Shown: positions 1 through 11,930 of the stretch, piece after piece
How the letters are laid out: each line of letters starts with the position of its first letter
Position numbering within the stretch: the first letter of the stretch is position 1
From: Gordionus sp. m RMFG-2023
Lineage: Eukaryota > Nematomorpha > Gordioida > Chordodea > Parachordodidae
Length of the DNA stretch: 64,000 nucleotides
Assembly (NCBI RefSeq): GCF_954871325.1
Contig: NC_088775.1
Coordinates: 92,646,334 to 92,710,333, forward strand
Direction of reading: 5' to 3'
The notes under the pieces: model-generated
What the model saw: only the letters and a program-made list of their open reading frames with translations
What the model was told of the DNA's origin: nothing
The model's database searches: none
Translations under genes and position numbers: made by a program

Positions 1-31
1 CAGTCATTAGAAGTTTTGATCGAAAACTGAC

Positions 32-340
32 CTCTCCAAGACCTTGTCCGAACCTAGCGAGCATAAAGGCGTACGGATTGAGGCGGGCCAAGGGTGGAGA
101 TATGAGGGTGCAGATAGAGACCAGGGCTAAACCGCCCGCTAGCACTCCTTTGGCGCCATACCGGAAGGACAGCCATCCCCCGGGGATTTGAGTCAGGATG
201 TATCCGTAAAAGAACGAGGCCAGGATGTGACCCTGCATCCTTTTATCCCAAGGTAACGCGGGAATAATTCTCGAGTCGGCTTCTAAGCGAGAAGGGTGAC
301 GGGTATAATTTGTCAAATCATGGATGAGGGATTCATTAAT
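32..340 (-). CDS. SLC17 (sialin/vesicular anion transporter) family, one internal exon
   Basis: Reading the minus strand from 340 down gives 103 uninterrupted codons, phase 0 at both ends, preceded by an AG acceptor (341-342) and followed by a good donor GTCAGT (26-31). The peptide contains SFFYGYILTQIPGGW followed by FRYGAKGVLAGG and CTLISPPLA, then ARFGQGLGE. This is the usual order in SLC17 proton- or sodium-coupled anion transporters (sialin, phosphate and vesicular glutamate carriers): a transmembrane helix with the GY-TQ-PGG signature, the MFS loop, the next helix, and the RxxxGLGE motif. The segment before it (about residues 1-35) corresponds to the variable lumenal loop and carries an NYT glycosylation site. 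Upstream and downstream exons are not visible; the next exon lies outside the window. The patch is far more GC-rich than its surroundings, as expected for a constrained exon. Which of the SLC17 subtypes it is cannot be told. Confidence 0.9.
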
Positions 341-914
341 CTATTTATGATATATATAAAAAGATGTAAATATTTAGGACAGGTGAATCTAATATCGGAA
401 TATATGCAGTGGAATACCTAACAAAATCTCTGGCCAGAAATTTGATTAAAATTTTGAATAATTATAAATTTAGAATACTAACTACAATAACTCAGCCATC
501 AAAGGTAATTTGTTAAGTCACACGTGTCAAAAATGTCGTTTATTTATAGGTCCCCTATTATCACCTGTAAGCGCGAATTATTGATCAGATGTTTATTTTA
601 TTTATTATTGGTCATTTTTTTAAAAAAAATATCGATTATCGGATATTTGTCGATAATTATGAAAAATTTTCCGATCAGATAAAATAGCTTCCCAATTTTT
701 AAAAAAATAATTTTCAAAATACTATATTATAACTTAAGTGATGTTGTATCTAAAAGTAAAAGGTAATGGTAATATGCAATAATAACATTCTCCTATGTTG
801 TATACTTTTATATATTTTTAAAAAATAATTAAGTATATAAAGAATAAAATCGGATGTGATATTAGAATCAGAAACTGTAAAACATGTTTCTTATCATATC
901 GGTGTACACAGGAA
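341..914. other. AT-rich non-coding stretch (probably intron of the SLC17 gene)
   Basis: No coding signal seen. By position this is likely intron upstream of the minus-strand SLC17 exon; the missing 5' exons were looked for and not found nearby. Confidence 0.4.
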
Positions 915-2433
915 CAGGGCCTGTAGCCAGGAATTTCCAGCTGAGGGGGGGGGCAACTGTTTTACTTAGGGGGAGGGGCTATTTTGTTTTTGATATATAG
1001 CAATTAGTTTGGCACCGTAGAAATCTTTTGCTATTTTTTTATTCTTCCATACGCCGTCGGTCTTTCATGAATTCTCTAATGCTCGATGGAACTATCTTCA
1101 GTGTAGAAAAGAAAACCTCAGAAAAAGCCGTTGATACATGATGATGGCTGTTGAGTAGCATATTTAAAATAAAATGAATATATTTTTTTATACATAATAT
1201 TCAATTCAAAATTACCTATTTCTTTAACTTCCGCAACCTGATAATCCGTTTGAATATTATCGTTTCATGATATGTAAACGTTTAAGTATCTAAGTTTGGA
1301 TGATTCTAATGGGGGCCATTTTTTCAGATATAAAATAATCAGGGTTAAATGGGGGGAACAATGCAACTAAAACAGCTGACTCCACTCTTAGAAGAACTAA
1401 GAGTACCAAAAGATTATAATCATCTTGTGAAAATATATCTATAAAAAACGATTTACAAAGTAATCATTAATTTTATAAGAATTCTTTTTTAAAGAACTCC
1501 CAATTGATCCTTTCATGATCAAATTGCAATATGGCATCATAGATTAAAAAATCTTGAAGATTTGTAAGTCGTTTTACGAACCTTTGATAATATTTTAGGT
1601 GGGTGAAATAAAATTTTGATACAAGTTTCCCAGCCTTAATACTTATCAATTCAAAAGAATTATTACTTCTTTTAATATATTAAATCATGGAATCAATACA
1701 AATTTTAGCATCCCCTATATTAGTGTACCTACTGAATGCAGATAGTTATTTAGTGGATCTATTGTTATTAATACCTCATAAATTAAAAATGGCCAATATA
1801 ATGTAATTTATATTAAAGCATTTAGATAAAAGACCAGAGACTTCGACTGAATCATGAGAAACCTTTGAGTTAAGAGTTATATTAGAAAAAAGTAAGATAA
1901 TATTTGAGCCTCGAAATTTTTATAAATGACCAGTCCACCTCTAGCCTAAAAGTCTCTTAAGATTATGGCCTGTATATTTACAGTATACATTAAAACGACT
2001 ATTATACAATACATAAGATAAATTAAAAAAAATAGAAATGATAACTATATTATTATAACAATTTTGAACCAATTTCTTCATTTTGGCCAGACATGACGTT
2101 TGCACATCACATGCCTGATTTTATTATATTCAGTGAATTAATATTTAATTTACTAAGATGTTTTAAAATACAATTAGTAACACTTTCAGCAGAAAGACAA
2201 ATTAATGATTACAAAATGTAACGAACAATTATGCTCAGGTAGAACTCGTTGAATTAAATAAATAATATTTTCTAAAATAATTGTTGTATTTTCATTTAGA
2301 TTTTATCATGTATGGTGTATTCAAATTTAATAACTAAATAACCTTTTTTAAAATTGGGGTGGCCATATTTGGGGGACAAAAAAATTTGTTTGAGGGGGTC
2401 TGTCCCCCAGGGTCCTACATGGCTAAGGCCCTG
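915..2433 (+). mobile_element. Decayed hAT-type DNA repeat with CAGGGCC ends (family A, copy 1)
   Basis: The left end reads CAGGGCCTGTAGCCAGGAA and the right end, read inward on the other strand, CAGGGCCTTAGCCATGTAGGA, so the element has inverted ends of the hAT CAGGG type. Internally a G-rich run follows the left end. A long internal part (about 1640-1920) is shared in inverted orientation with 27760-28130. The 8-base flanks (CACAGGAA and CATGGGAT) agree at only 5 positions, so a target duplication, if real, has decayed. No transposase reading frame was recognised; open frames near 2360-2620 look accidental. Confidence 0.55.
1365..1413 (+). repeat. Short motif shared with 50060-50104 in inverted orientation
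   Basis: The segment with ACTAAAACAGCTGACTCC and then GAAGAACTAAGAGTACC is the reverse complement of sequence just outside the 37-bp inverted repeat at 50.1 kb. The shared block suggests that the two loci hold pieces of one repeat family. Confidence 0.5.
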
Positions 2434-2814
2434 CATGGGATCACCCCTAAAAATGTAAATTTTTCAAGAATAAAATATGTTATAAGAAACGGAATTCCGA
2501 GGAATGCACATAAATGCATGATGCCCTGCCTTATACTAACAATGTTTTTTTATCAAATTATTAATCATATTTTTTTTAAAAAAAATTTTTTGTCTCTCCC
2601 ACTTGTAAGATTTGGCCAAATATAAAGATTAAATATAGATTAAATAGTTGTACTGATTCCTTATTATCAAATACTAATAATTTTATAACTAACTAAATGA
2701 TAGTAAAAACTCCTCTATTGTCATCGAGAGTGTATAGACCAAAAATTAATATATAATTGGAACAAGGAGAAAATGTTCATGATATTTCATTTCATGAATT
2801 GCACTTTATGTTTA

Positions 2815-3072
<258 letters not shown>

Positions 3073-3690
3073 TAAGAATATAATTTTTTTTTAATATTTG
3101 ATTTTTTGTAAAAGTAAAAATTTTGTCCAACAAGCCGGTGAGGCAAACCACTTCAAGAGACTTCCTATACCATTTGTTTTTTAAGGCCATAATAATTTGA
3201 AATGCATTTTTATTTATTAATAATGATATGTATTGAATAATTTTATAGTTTTATTGTTCAAAATATCATAATACTTATAAATTGAAGCTAATTATATACA
3301 AAAATTGATACTCAAATTTGGTTAATTTAACAAACATTTTGGATATAAAAAATTAAGGATCTTAAGGAGAGATTATGATTTCTCCGCAATAAATCATATA
3401 TACCAATCAGTAATCAACCATAAAATTGCCTTTTCAAGATTTTAAAATTTTTACATTATTAACTGCCATTAATTGATGTGGCTAGCTCTAAATTGACAAA
3501 TTATGATTGAAATATCTTTAGGTAAAGCCTTAATTTACGACTCCGTCTCTTCATTTCTAAAACATTTAAATTCTGACCAGGTTGATATAGCTACAAAAAA
3601 AACAATTAAATATTCCAATTTAACAAATATGTTTGGAATTTTCAAAAAATATAGACGGTAATTAGAGCCCTTATATCCCATGAAGGGTGA
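3073..3690. other. AT-rich stretch without recognised genes
   Basis: Nothing coding seen; leads into the duplicated block that starts near 3693. Confidence 0.4.
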
Positions 3691-4140
3691 TAAAATTGGT
3701 GTTTATTTCTTGAAAAATAATTATTATAGAAAAACTAAATAATTTTAAAAATTTAGTCAAGATTCTATCCTGACCCGTAGGGCAGACACTGTTTAAAATG
3801 TAGTAGAGAATAGGTTTTCTGGAAGATCGTTCTTCTGTGCCTCTAATCTAATCATTATTGAGTAATCTTCAATCTAAAACCATTTAATTGCTAATTTAAA
3901 ACAATAAAAAAAATGATTTCCAGTTACGTCACTAGGGAGTGAGAGGGGAGGGTCTGCAACATAAAAATAATAAAAAAATATTTAGTTGCAATTTTTTTAA
4001 AAAAAATTTCTCGGAAATATTATGCAAACGTGTTGAAAAGGTCAATAAAATAATTATACTAAATTTTAGTTTTTTTAATCTTTTTATATAATTTTTTTTT
4101 TAAATTTTTACGATTTAAATTATCTTACTTCTATTCTGCC

Positions 4141-4228
4141 ATGTTGAAAAATTATTTTTCCGACTTATTCTTGGTCTTTGGCTTGATTTGCTTTGCTATA
4201 GTCGAATTGAATACGACATCTATAATAG
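4141..4228 (+). CDS. Signal-peptide exon 1 of FN3-like secreted gene, copy A
   Basis: ATG at 4141 opens 29 codons plus one base, ending before a donor GTAAATG (phase 1). The peptide starts MLKNYFSDLFLVFGLICFAI, a short charged head and a hydrophobic core, that is, a secretory signal, followed by VELNTTSI with an N-glycosylation sequon NTT. The same exon exists at 13977 with only four amino acid differences, which supports coding use. The start is chosen because both copies keep this ATG and the hydrophobic core follows at once. Exon 2 of this copy begins near 4342 (AAAGAACC...) but is cut at about 4385 by an RTE LINE fragment, so copy A is probably a truncated gene. Family unknown beyond the FN3-like look of copy B. 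Confidence 0.7.
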
Positions 4229-4341
4229 GTAAATGTCAATTTTTTTAATATTATCTATTTTTTTAAAAAAAATAAAAATTAAAACAAACCTATGGTAATT
4301 TTAATTATATGATTAATAATTATACCTTCAAAGGAAAAGAA

Positions 4342-4385
4342 CCCGTATCAAAGGGCACGAAGTGTGTTCTAACACAACCAACTAT
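4342..4385 (+). pseudogene. Start of exon 2 of copy A, interrupted by LINE sequence
   Basis: Sequence after the AG acceptor matches the first 45 bases of exon 2 of copy B (14182 on), including AACACAACCAACTA against AATACAACCAACTA. After that the match stops and minus-strand RTE LINE sequence begins. The reading frame here differs from copy B by small changes, so this copy is likely dead from this point. Confidence 0.6.
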
Positions 4386-5697
4386 GCTTTGGCCCTAGCC
4401 ACCGCCTTTGTAGCTATTCTCTTGGATTTTTTGTAATTTGTCTTGTCATCAAGGTTTTTGGATTTGTACAATATTTTATATAGGGCTTTTTCTTCTTTAT
4501 AGTGGCTTGTACTTCTTCAGTCCCCCGCCATATTTCTTTATATGATTGTTTTCCTCCCCTTGTCACTCCTAGTGTCGATTTGGCAGTGTCTGTTAATCTG
4601 GATAAAGGTCAGTCCACATTTATTCACTGACTTGTGCGGAATTTATTATTTCAATGTTTGCATTGATTGCAAAGGCATCTGTTAATGTTTTTTATTTACC
4701 CCATGTGATGCATGGTTACAGTTTTATCTTGTTTTAAGTGGATTTATTTGTGATCTGTAAATCCATGACTAGTAGCTTGTGTTGCGCGGCTATATCTTTT
4801 CCTGGGATAACTTTGCAATCTATTACATCTTTTAATCTTCTACGAGAGATTAGCATGTAATATATCTGTGTTTTCCTTGTACCACTTTCATATGTTATTA
4901 AATGACTGTCTTTTTTCCTATAGTAGGTGTTGGTTAAGGCAAGGTCGAAGGCTTGAGCAAATTTCAGTACATGCTCTCCTTCATCATTTCTTTCTCCGTA
5001 TCCAAAACTACCATGATGCCTTTTGTAGCTATCTCTTGCTTTTCCCACATGCGCATTTAAGTCACCACCTATGATAACTAGGTCATCCATGGGATTTTCA
5101 TTACAGCTTCATCAAGGATAGCTCTAAAGTCATCTTTCTCTTCTTCCTTGCAACCAGTTTGAGGAGCATATACTGAATGTGTAATATTGATTGACCAATG
5201 TAGAGTTTTATCTTCATTAGTCTATCAAAGATCCTTTTGACTTCTACTACTGAGGAGGTTAGATCTTGACTGATGATGATGCCGACACCGTTACTATTGC
5301 TAACAATTCTATTATAGTACTTATACCCATTTCCAATCATTAAATTCTTCTGACCTTTCCATTTCATCTCTTGTATGCCGCTATATCAAATTTTCTCTTG
5401 TTCAACATTGATGTCAATTCTCTCGTCTTATCTTTAAATGAGTCTCCAATATTTAAGACTTGCTATTCTTGCTCTATCTCTGTGTCCTTCATTTTTGTTT
5501 ATTGGACAAGTATTCTTAGCATTCGGCTGCCCAAGACTGTCGGTGACCGGGGTGTCATCTCTAAGCTCCGAAATTTATCCTACCATATGTCTTTACACAT
5601 CAGTCATCGAAGAATAACCGGTAAATTTTTACGTTCCTTACCATGATCGAACTTGGTTCTGTTTTCAAGCCTACATACCACTAGGCCACCCCGGCGA
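4386..5697 (-). mobile_element. RTE-type LINE fragment: 5' part, endonuclease and linker, no reverse transcriptase
   Basis: Minus-strand frames at 5090-4734 and 5367-5101 carry an AP-endonuclease-like domain of the RTE/'craniofacial development protein 2-like' kind: GGDLNAHVGK, GSFGYGERNDEGEHVL, DLALTNTYY, ITYESG..TQIYYMLI and CKVIPG...QHKLLVMD. The earlier part around 5350-5100 has ...GVGIIISQDL... typical of the segment before it. A linker similar to the basic region after the endonuclease (KKALYKILYKS, NYKK..RIATKAVARAKA) is readable in broken frames at about 4560-4390. The copy has frameshifts between the pieces and ends before any reverse transcriptase motif. It thus keeps its 5' side and lacks its 3' side, the reverse of the usual truncation. 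It lies inside exon 2 of the FN3-like copy A. Confidence 0.85.
5640..5697 (-). repeat. tRNA-like head (A-box and B-box like) at the 5' end of the RTE fragment
   Basis: On the minus strand the first 60 bases read GGGGTGGCCTAGTGGTATG and later CAAGTTCGATCATGG. TGGCCTAGTGG fits a pol III A box and GTTCGATCA resembles a B box about 36 bases on. It may be a tRNA-derived SINE head or an internal LINE promoter. No cloverleaf was established. Confidence 0.35.
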
Positions 5698-5959
5698 TAT
5701 ATCTAAAAAATTATGAATGTGAAAATTCATTTAATTTTCAATTTGGGCATAGCAATTTTCAAACTATATTAACTGGTGTAAAAAAAAGAAATTTTTCTAA
5801 ATTTAAAAAATTTTTGAATTTAAAAATTATATTTATATAAATTTATAACTCAAGACTAATTAATTTATATTTAAGATTTATAATTTTAAACTAAAATTGT
5901 AAAATTATATTATACCTCATTGAGATATGATGAAAATAAAAGTCCCTATTTGTGAATTG

Positions 5960-7045
5960 TAACTATGCAACTCTCGTCGGTAAAATCATTTCCAATTATA
6001 GCATTTGTTTATAATGATGTATTATAGTGCTTACAAATTTAGTTTGCTATGGCCTTGTTTAAACTAAGGTGATATTAAAGATTAAAGATAATTAATGGAT
6101 CGGAAATTTAATTAAGATATTTTATTAAATATGTTAGATAATGCAATGAAAGAATCCCACCTATTTTAAAGATTATATTTGGAATTTATTATTTACTTGA
6201 GAATTAAAGCAGCTTCAAAAATTCGCTACCTTATATGATGATTATTGAAAGATAATTTTTTATTTTAAAATTTTTAATATAGTGACCAATCCAAAGAATA
6301 TTAATAAATCAAATATTAAATAATAATAATTGACATTTTATTTTATCATTGTTATATATTCTACTAATCGTATTGAGAGTATTACAGGGTTGAATCAGGC
6401 AAATATTTTTTATTTTATCATATTTATTTACAGATTCTATGAACATTATATCTCAATATTGAATAGTAACTTACACTAAAGAAATCAAACCTAAAATTAG
6501 CCATCACACACCTTTAAATTAATTAAATTATACTGTAATTCGCGGGTATAGGTTTTTTTTTGCCCCACTTCGTTTTAATAAGCCTATAGAGGTTTAAGCA
6601 ATATTTTCATGTTGTGCCTAAAACGGGCTTGGCCGCAAACGTGTGGAGGGCTCCTCATATTTTTTACTTTTATACCCAAATTAAATTATTCCAATTAGAT
6701 GCAAATGAGGAAAACCTAGCGTAGCTCTGCCACGTATCACTAATCGTATTTAATATTTAATGAAAACATAGGTTCCGCACTTTCAAGTAAATACTTAAAA
6801 ACATCTTTATTTGATAATAACTACAATATTATTAATTACAATCTATAAGCTAAACATGATTTATATTTTTCTTTAAAGATTTGAATTAATTTTCAATGTA
6901 TAAAAAAATGTAGACCCTTAGCTGGATCTCGATATTATTTATTCTAATTCGGAATTATATTAAATATAGATTAAGTAATTTTGTTTAGGAGATGTAATGC
7001 TAGATCCCATTATTAATAATCTAGTGTATATTATTTTGCTTTTAT
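5960..7045 (+). repeat. Local duplication unit, copy 1 (partners 8700-9190 and 11202-11655)
   Basis: Shared marks are AGAATTAAAGCAGCTTC at about 6200 and 11202, TGATGATTATTGAAAGATA (three places), and the block from TTTCA-GTAAATACTT at 6780 to ATTATTTTGCTTTTAT near 7040, matching 11397-11652. Copy 1 carries an extra 376 bp relative to copy 3 (see 6363-6750). Confidence 0.8.
6363..6750. mobile_element. Insertion of about 376 bp flanked by a 12-bp direct repeat
   Basis: ACTAATCGTATT occurs at 6363-6374 and again at 6739-6750. The related copy near 11363 has only one such site (ACTAATCGTAATT) and none of the sequence between. The simplest reading is an inserted element of 364 bp with a 12-bp target duplication. 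The insert has no coding capacity and no poly-A tail that I can see; it holds a small GC-richer core near 6620-6650. The alternative is a deletion between short repeats in the other copy. Confidence 0.55.
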
Positions 7046-8699
7046 TTTCAATTTTTTATCTTGCTCAATTACATTTCGCTTATAGCCACTTTCAAAACAA
7101 AGATTATCCAATAATATAACAACAAATACGATCAGACCTCAACACAAATATTAATTATTTATCATAGAACAAATATAATTAAACTTTATTAACTAATTAA
7201 TAATATTTTTTTTAATTTAATCGTAATACATTCTCATTTATTTAAAATCCAGAGATTAAAAATAGCAAAGGAACTAAAACATAATTATAATAATTCTAAA
7301 ATTATTATATAAATATGAAACAAATCGATATTTTATAATAAAATATTAGAATAAACAGATCATAACATATATTCCTCAATACTTCTTTAAAGCCACCATT
7401 TTAAACCTGTTCATTCATGATAATCTTTATAAAAAAATGTCTAGTCGATTTCAATACTCTAAGAAAAATGGATGTAAAGATGACCTTATTTTTTGAAGCT
7501 TATTATCAGTTTATTGTAATTCAGATTTTATGACATGATTGAATGATGAATTAAAATAGTACATTTTTTTTTACAGTTATACTAAATTTGATTTATTTAA
7601 TAAATATAATTTAAGTAAAAAATAAAAATTGATATTTCAAGATTCTAAGTTAACTCCACTGAGGATGTTGTAAGGCAGAACTTGAAAATAATCATTTAGG
7701 TAGCAATTTCGACATATAATTATCAATTTACTCAATTTTTAGCAAAAAATAAATAAACCCCTACTTTCACACAAAAAATTATCATTGTTTTAATACAACA
7801 TCAAAAACAATATAATAGCAAAAGTAAATGTTTTAATATTTGTATAAAATATTATCTAACTTAATTTTTTTTTCCTCTAAATATTACCCTTGAGTTAGTT
7901 ATCTTGTTAAATTATTATATTGAATAATAATTAACAACATTATATTATAATTTAAATTTTATTGAGATTATCATTTTCAATTATTAAATTAATATGTTGC
8001 ATATTGAGAATCATTTCTATTTATTTTTTTTGAAAATTTATTCTTTGATGATTAATATGATCAAATTATCAATCGCAAATATGAAAAAAATTATTAGGCA
8101 TGATCTAATTCGATAGAAATGTAATATTTCCAATATAATAAGTTTGTACCAAGTATTTTTATTTTCCTACCAATTCTAATAAATTTTAATCATAAAAGTC
8201 ATGCGATGCATACATCATAAATCTCTTAAATTATTTAGGGTAGATTATCCTTTAATTTATTTAGACATCATTGTGTGTTTTATATTTGATTTTCAAAAAT
8301 CTACTAAATGCGTTATTTGAATTTAAAGAGGGAAATTATATTTTTTGAAAGTTTTCTTCCAAGGTATCCTTGAAATTTTTTAATATTATTATAATTTTTC
8401 TTTCCATTTTTTATTCAAATGTCAAAGCTATTTCTCTAAATCTAATCTGATAGCCATTTAACCATAGGTCACCCCCAAACTTCATCAACAATAGATTATA
8501 AGTAGTCAATGCATATAATTTTAAGGATTAATCAAATTATCTAATCTTAATATACAGTGAATTTATTTGTATTAAGATTTATAATTTAAAATAATATACA
8601 TCCTTTCTTTCTCCTAAACCAAAAATTGTAAAATAATATTATACATTGTTCAAATATGATAAAAAATAAAAAGAACTTATTTTTAGGTTGCATTAGCAA

Positions 8700-9190
8700 C
8701 GCTGTCCTTAATTCATATACAATCATTAAATTTGCGTATAAAGCTATAATATTGTAGTGTTAACAAGGTTTGCTCGTGTTTAAATTGAAGAGTAAAAATA
8801 ATTAATGTATCGACTTAAATAAGATTTTTTTAAAAATGTTATTAGATGCAATAAAATAATCGCACCTATTTGAAAGATAGTATTTGCAATTATCATTTAC
8901 TTGAGAATTAAAGCAACGAAAAACCGTCAATCTTATATGATGATTATTGAAAGATATTATTTAAATATTTATTATAACGAATCCAATGGATAGGGATAAT
9001 TCAATAATTATATATATCGCACCTATTTGAAAGATAATATTTGTCATTTATTTTTTATTTGAGAATCAAAGCAGCATTAAAAACTGCCAATCCTATATCA
9101 TGATTATTGAAGGATAATTTTTTATTTATTTAAATATTTATTATAGCGAAGAAACCAATAAATAGGGGTAATTCAATTCATAAATAATAA
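8700..9190 (+). repeat. Local duplication unit, copy 2, with an internal 157-bp tandem duplication
   Basis: TCGCACCTATTTGAAAGATA starts at 8860 and again at 9017, giving two tandem 157-bp units that both continue into GAGAAT-AAAGCA and TGATTATTGAA. The same sequence occurs once at about 6150-6290 and 11202-11330. Confidence 0.75.
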
Positions 9191-9999
9191 TATATTAGAT
9201 ATAAGTTTTAATATTAAAATAAAAATATCTTAAAAATTAATTAATTTTTATTAATATTTTAAGTAATTTATTAATAAATGTTCTAAGTTTATTATTTAAT
9301 ATATACTAATTTGGCTTTATGTTATAGTAGAATATAAGATTTTCAGTTTTACTTTATTATAGCTTATAACGATTATTATTATAGATAATTTTTTTTAAAA
9401 TATATATTCATATTATAATTTCTTATAGATAAATAAATATTTTACAATTTTATTTTTGACTCATATTTTAAAAATTATAATAGCTAACTATTTATAAAAA
9501 TATATAAAATTATTAAATATAAATATATATATAAGTATCGAAGGCTCTTAAAAGAACTTAATTTAATAAGATGTACGTTCAAAGCAAGTAAAATTATGTT
9601 ATAAAATTTCTAGTCAAAGTATTTGCATAACCCTTCAATACTCCTGTGAAAAAAATGACATTAGTAGTCCGGTGGGGTTTAATAGACCCCAATTTCATAT
9701 GTATATATCTCTTATTTTCATTTTTTTTATTTAATATTTATTTAAGATAGAACTAATTTTAAACTTGATAAAACATTTTTATATTTTTATTTCTTAAACT
9801 TAGATTAAAGTTGACGAGGATAATTATAATTTGTGCCAAAATTTTCTAAAAAAAAACTTACTTTTTTTAAATTTCAAATATATAATTAAAAAAATAACTT
9901 ATCCATCATATAATCATGATAATTTATAATATGGATCTTTTCTTTATTATAAAATAATTACACTAATACATTCAAACATAAATAATTATAAAACATATA

Positions 10000-11201
10000 C
10001 AAGGTTGCCATGGCTCCCCCCATCAGCGGGAGGCTCACGCCATTTTAAATTTACACGCAGACCTCTCTCTCTCCAGCAAAACAACCGCAATTGGAAATCT
10101 CCCGCAAAAATCTACTGCAATTTTTTCATTTCTTTAGCAAAAATACTAATTTTGAGAGACATTAATTGATTATTTTTATATTTTAAAAATAAATTTTATA
10201 TATTTATTCGAAAAACATGTCTAGTTTGTAAATTTATTTCTATCCTATTTTAATTTTATCCAATAATAAATCAACATCATTGCATTAATATATGTCAGTA
10301 CAGGGAAGTATATCAACATGATTGCAATACAATATTCTCCAAAATAATAAATAATATAATGCAACTACAGTTGCGGAAATTGTTACATCTATCATGTAGT
10401 TCAACATTCACAGAGCTATATCATCACACTGGGGTCGAATTCTCATGATATTTAACGATTCCAATATATGTGCAAACCTTACTCGTGGCAGAACAAAAAT
10501 GAGCAAGGCCATCATAAGTGTTTTAGTATCTGAATCCTAGAGGTCAATTATAGACGATTTGAAAGATGGGCATCCATATGCAATTCTAACAGATGCATCT
10601 AATAAGGGAAATATTAAAACATTTCCCTCAATCCTTCACCATTTCAACAAGAATAAGAACATTTCAATAAAACTGTTAAAATTTTTTCCTCGGATAATGA
10701 AAAATCCAACAATGTTGCTTGTAATGGTAAATATAGCTGATTCAGGGTTATCAATGATTTCCATGTCAGCTTTCTACGCTGATAGTGCCTCAGTAAATTT
10801 TTGCAAAAACCAAATTTACCGAATTGAAGCAGCACAATTATGAATTATTACAATTGGCCATATTACCATATACTACATAATTCTTGCAAGAAGGCAATGA
10901 ATGTACTATCTGTAGATGTCAAAATAATTGTGATGAAATGTTTAAACGAATTTAGTTCATCAACTAAAAGAGTTAATGAATTAAAAGAGTTGGTGAAGTG
11001 GTCTGACTTAGAATGGTGTGATTTGTTGCGATATATACATATCAGGTGATTGTTATTAATACCTGCCATCGTTAGAATTTTAAAATACCTTCAAAAAATA
11101 CTTCTTAAATAGAGATTTTAAAAGCTGTACTAAAATTTTGAAAAATTTTTTCGAGTATGAAATGGCAGAAGCATATTTGGGATTCGTTTCACATGTAGGG
11201 A
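10000..11201 (+). mobile_element. hAT transposon, 5' half only (family B, copy 1)
   Basis: The left end CAAGGTTGCCATGGCTCC and the following ATCAGCGGGAGGCTC match, in inverted orientation, the right end at 41410 of the full element. The transposase part follows (10499-11200). The copy stops at 11201, where the local duplication unit resumes (AGAATTAAAGCAGC), so the 3' half with the dimerisation region is missing. This copy also lacks the MITE present at 40856-41170 and shows the empty site (CTAGTTTG at about 10220). Confidence 0.85.
10499..11200 (+). pseudogene. hAT transposase, N-terminal and middle part, broken
   Basis: Two overlapping frames (10559-10843 and 10840-11049) read DGHPYAILTDASNKGNIKTF, then MVNIADSGLSMISMS, and HILHNSCKKAMNVLSVDV, FNEFSSS, KRVNELKELVKW. 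LTDAS is the first catalytic region, HILHNSCKKA with the downstream ELKEL segment is typical of the CHxxH-like middle part in this hAT group. A stop near 10540 and a frameshift at about 10840 break it, and the C-terminal dimerisation domain is absent. The minus-strand copy at 40508-39230 is longer. It would have bound the element's ends and moved it by cut and paste. Confidence 0.8.
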
Positions 11202-11655
11202 GAATTAAAGCAGCTTCAAAAATTCGGTACCTTATATGATGATTATTGAAAGATAATTTTTTATTTATTGTAAAATTTTTAATATAGTGACCAATCCAAA
11301 GAATATTAATATATCAAATATTAAATAATAATTGACATTTTATTTTATCATTGTTATATTTACTACTAATCGTAATTTTAAAAAAAAATAGATTCAGCTC
11401 TTTCAGGTAAAAACATCTTTATTTGATAACAACTACAATATTATTAATTACAATCTATAAGCTAAATGATCTATATTTTCTCTAAAGATTTGAATTAATT
11501 CTCAATGGATAAAAATGTAGACCATCTCGATAATACTTATTTTTTATTCTAATTCGCAATTATATTAAATACAGATTAAATAATTTTGTTTAGGAGGCAA
11601 TGTAATGCTAGATCCCATTATTAATAATTTCGTGTATATTATTTTGCTTTTATAT
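11202..11655 (+). repeat. Local duplication unit, copy 3
   Basis: Matches 6200-6370 followed directly by 6750-7045, thus lacking the 376-bp insertion of copy 1. It is bounded on the left by the truncated hAT and on the right by an RTE 3' fragment. Confidence 0.8.
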
Positions 11656-11930
11656 GTAGATGAGAATGTTGAGGATGAATTTTGGGGTATCAAGAAAGGA
11701 TTGCGAAGTAAAAGAATACTAGGAAGTTTAAAGGTAGTTCATATTTAGACTAAGATAATGGTTAACTAACTTAGGTGGTATGGGCACACAATGAGAAGGC
11801 ATATGAACTATATAGGAAATAAGGTTGAGAGTTTGGGAATGATGGGCAAACGTAAAAGAGGAAAGCCAAAGTTCAATGGGGACTTAAAGTTTAAGCCAAA
11901 GAATTATAAATTAGATAGATAGTATAAATA
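11656..11930 (+). mobile_element. RTE LINE 3'-end fragment (C-terminal tail of the reverse transcriptase ORF)
   Basis: The plus strand reads MRMLRMNFGVSRKD, then LRWYGHTMRRHMNYIGNKVE and MGKRKRGKPK in one broken frame. This is the well known C-terminal tail of RTE and related LINE polyproteins (RLRWYGHVxRR..., GRRxRGRPxxRW). Two stops lie between the pieces. It ends in AGATAGATAGT, a short simple repeat of the kind that ends many RTE copies. It complements the two 5' fragments elsewhere, which lack this end. Confidence 0.75.

Larger units (their letters stand above)
3693..4385 (+). repeat. Segmental duplication, copy 1 (partner 13498-14240)
   Basis: Collinear with 13498-14240 on the same strand through the promoter-side sequence (shared TATCCTGACCCG and GTGCAAACGTGTTG-like blocks; here TGCAAACGTGTTGAAAAGGT), the signal-peptide exon, intron 1 and the start of exon 2. 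Divergence is moderate with several indels. Collinearity stops at about 4385, where LINE sequence begins. Confidence 0.85.
5698..9999. other. Gene-free AT-rich DNA with local duplications
   Basis: No exons recognised. Blocks at about 5960-7045 recur at 8700-9190 and 11202-11655 and are listed separately. The remainder is AT-rich with no signal I can name. Confidence 0.5.
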
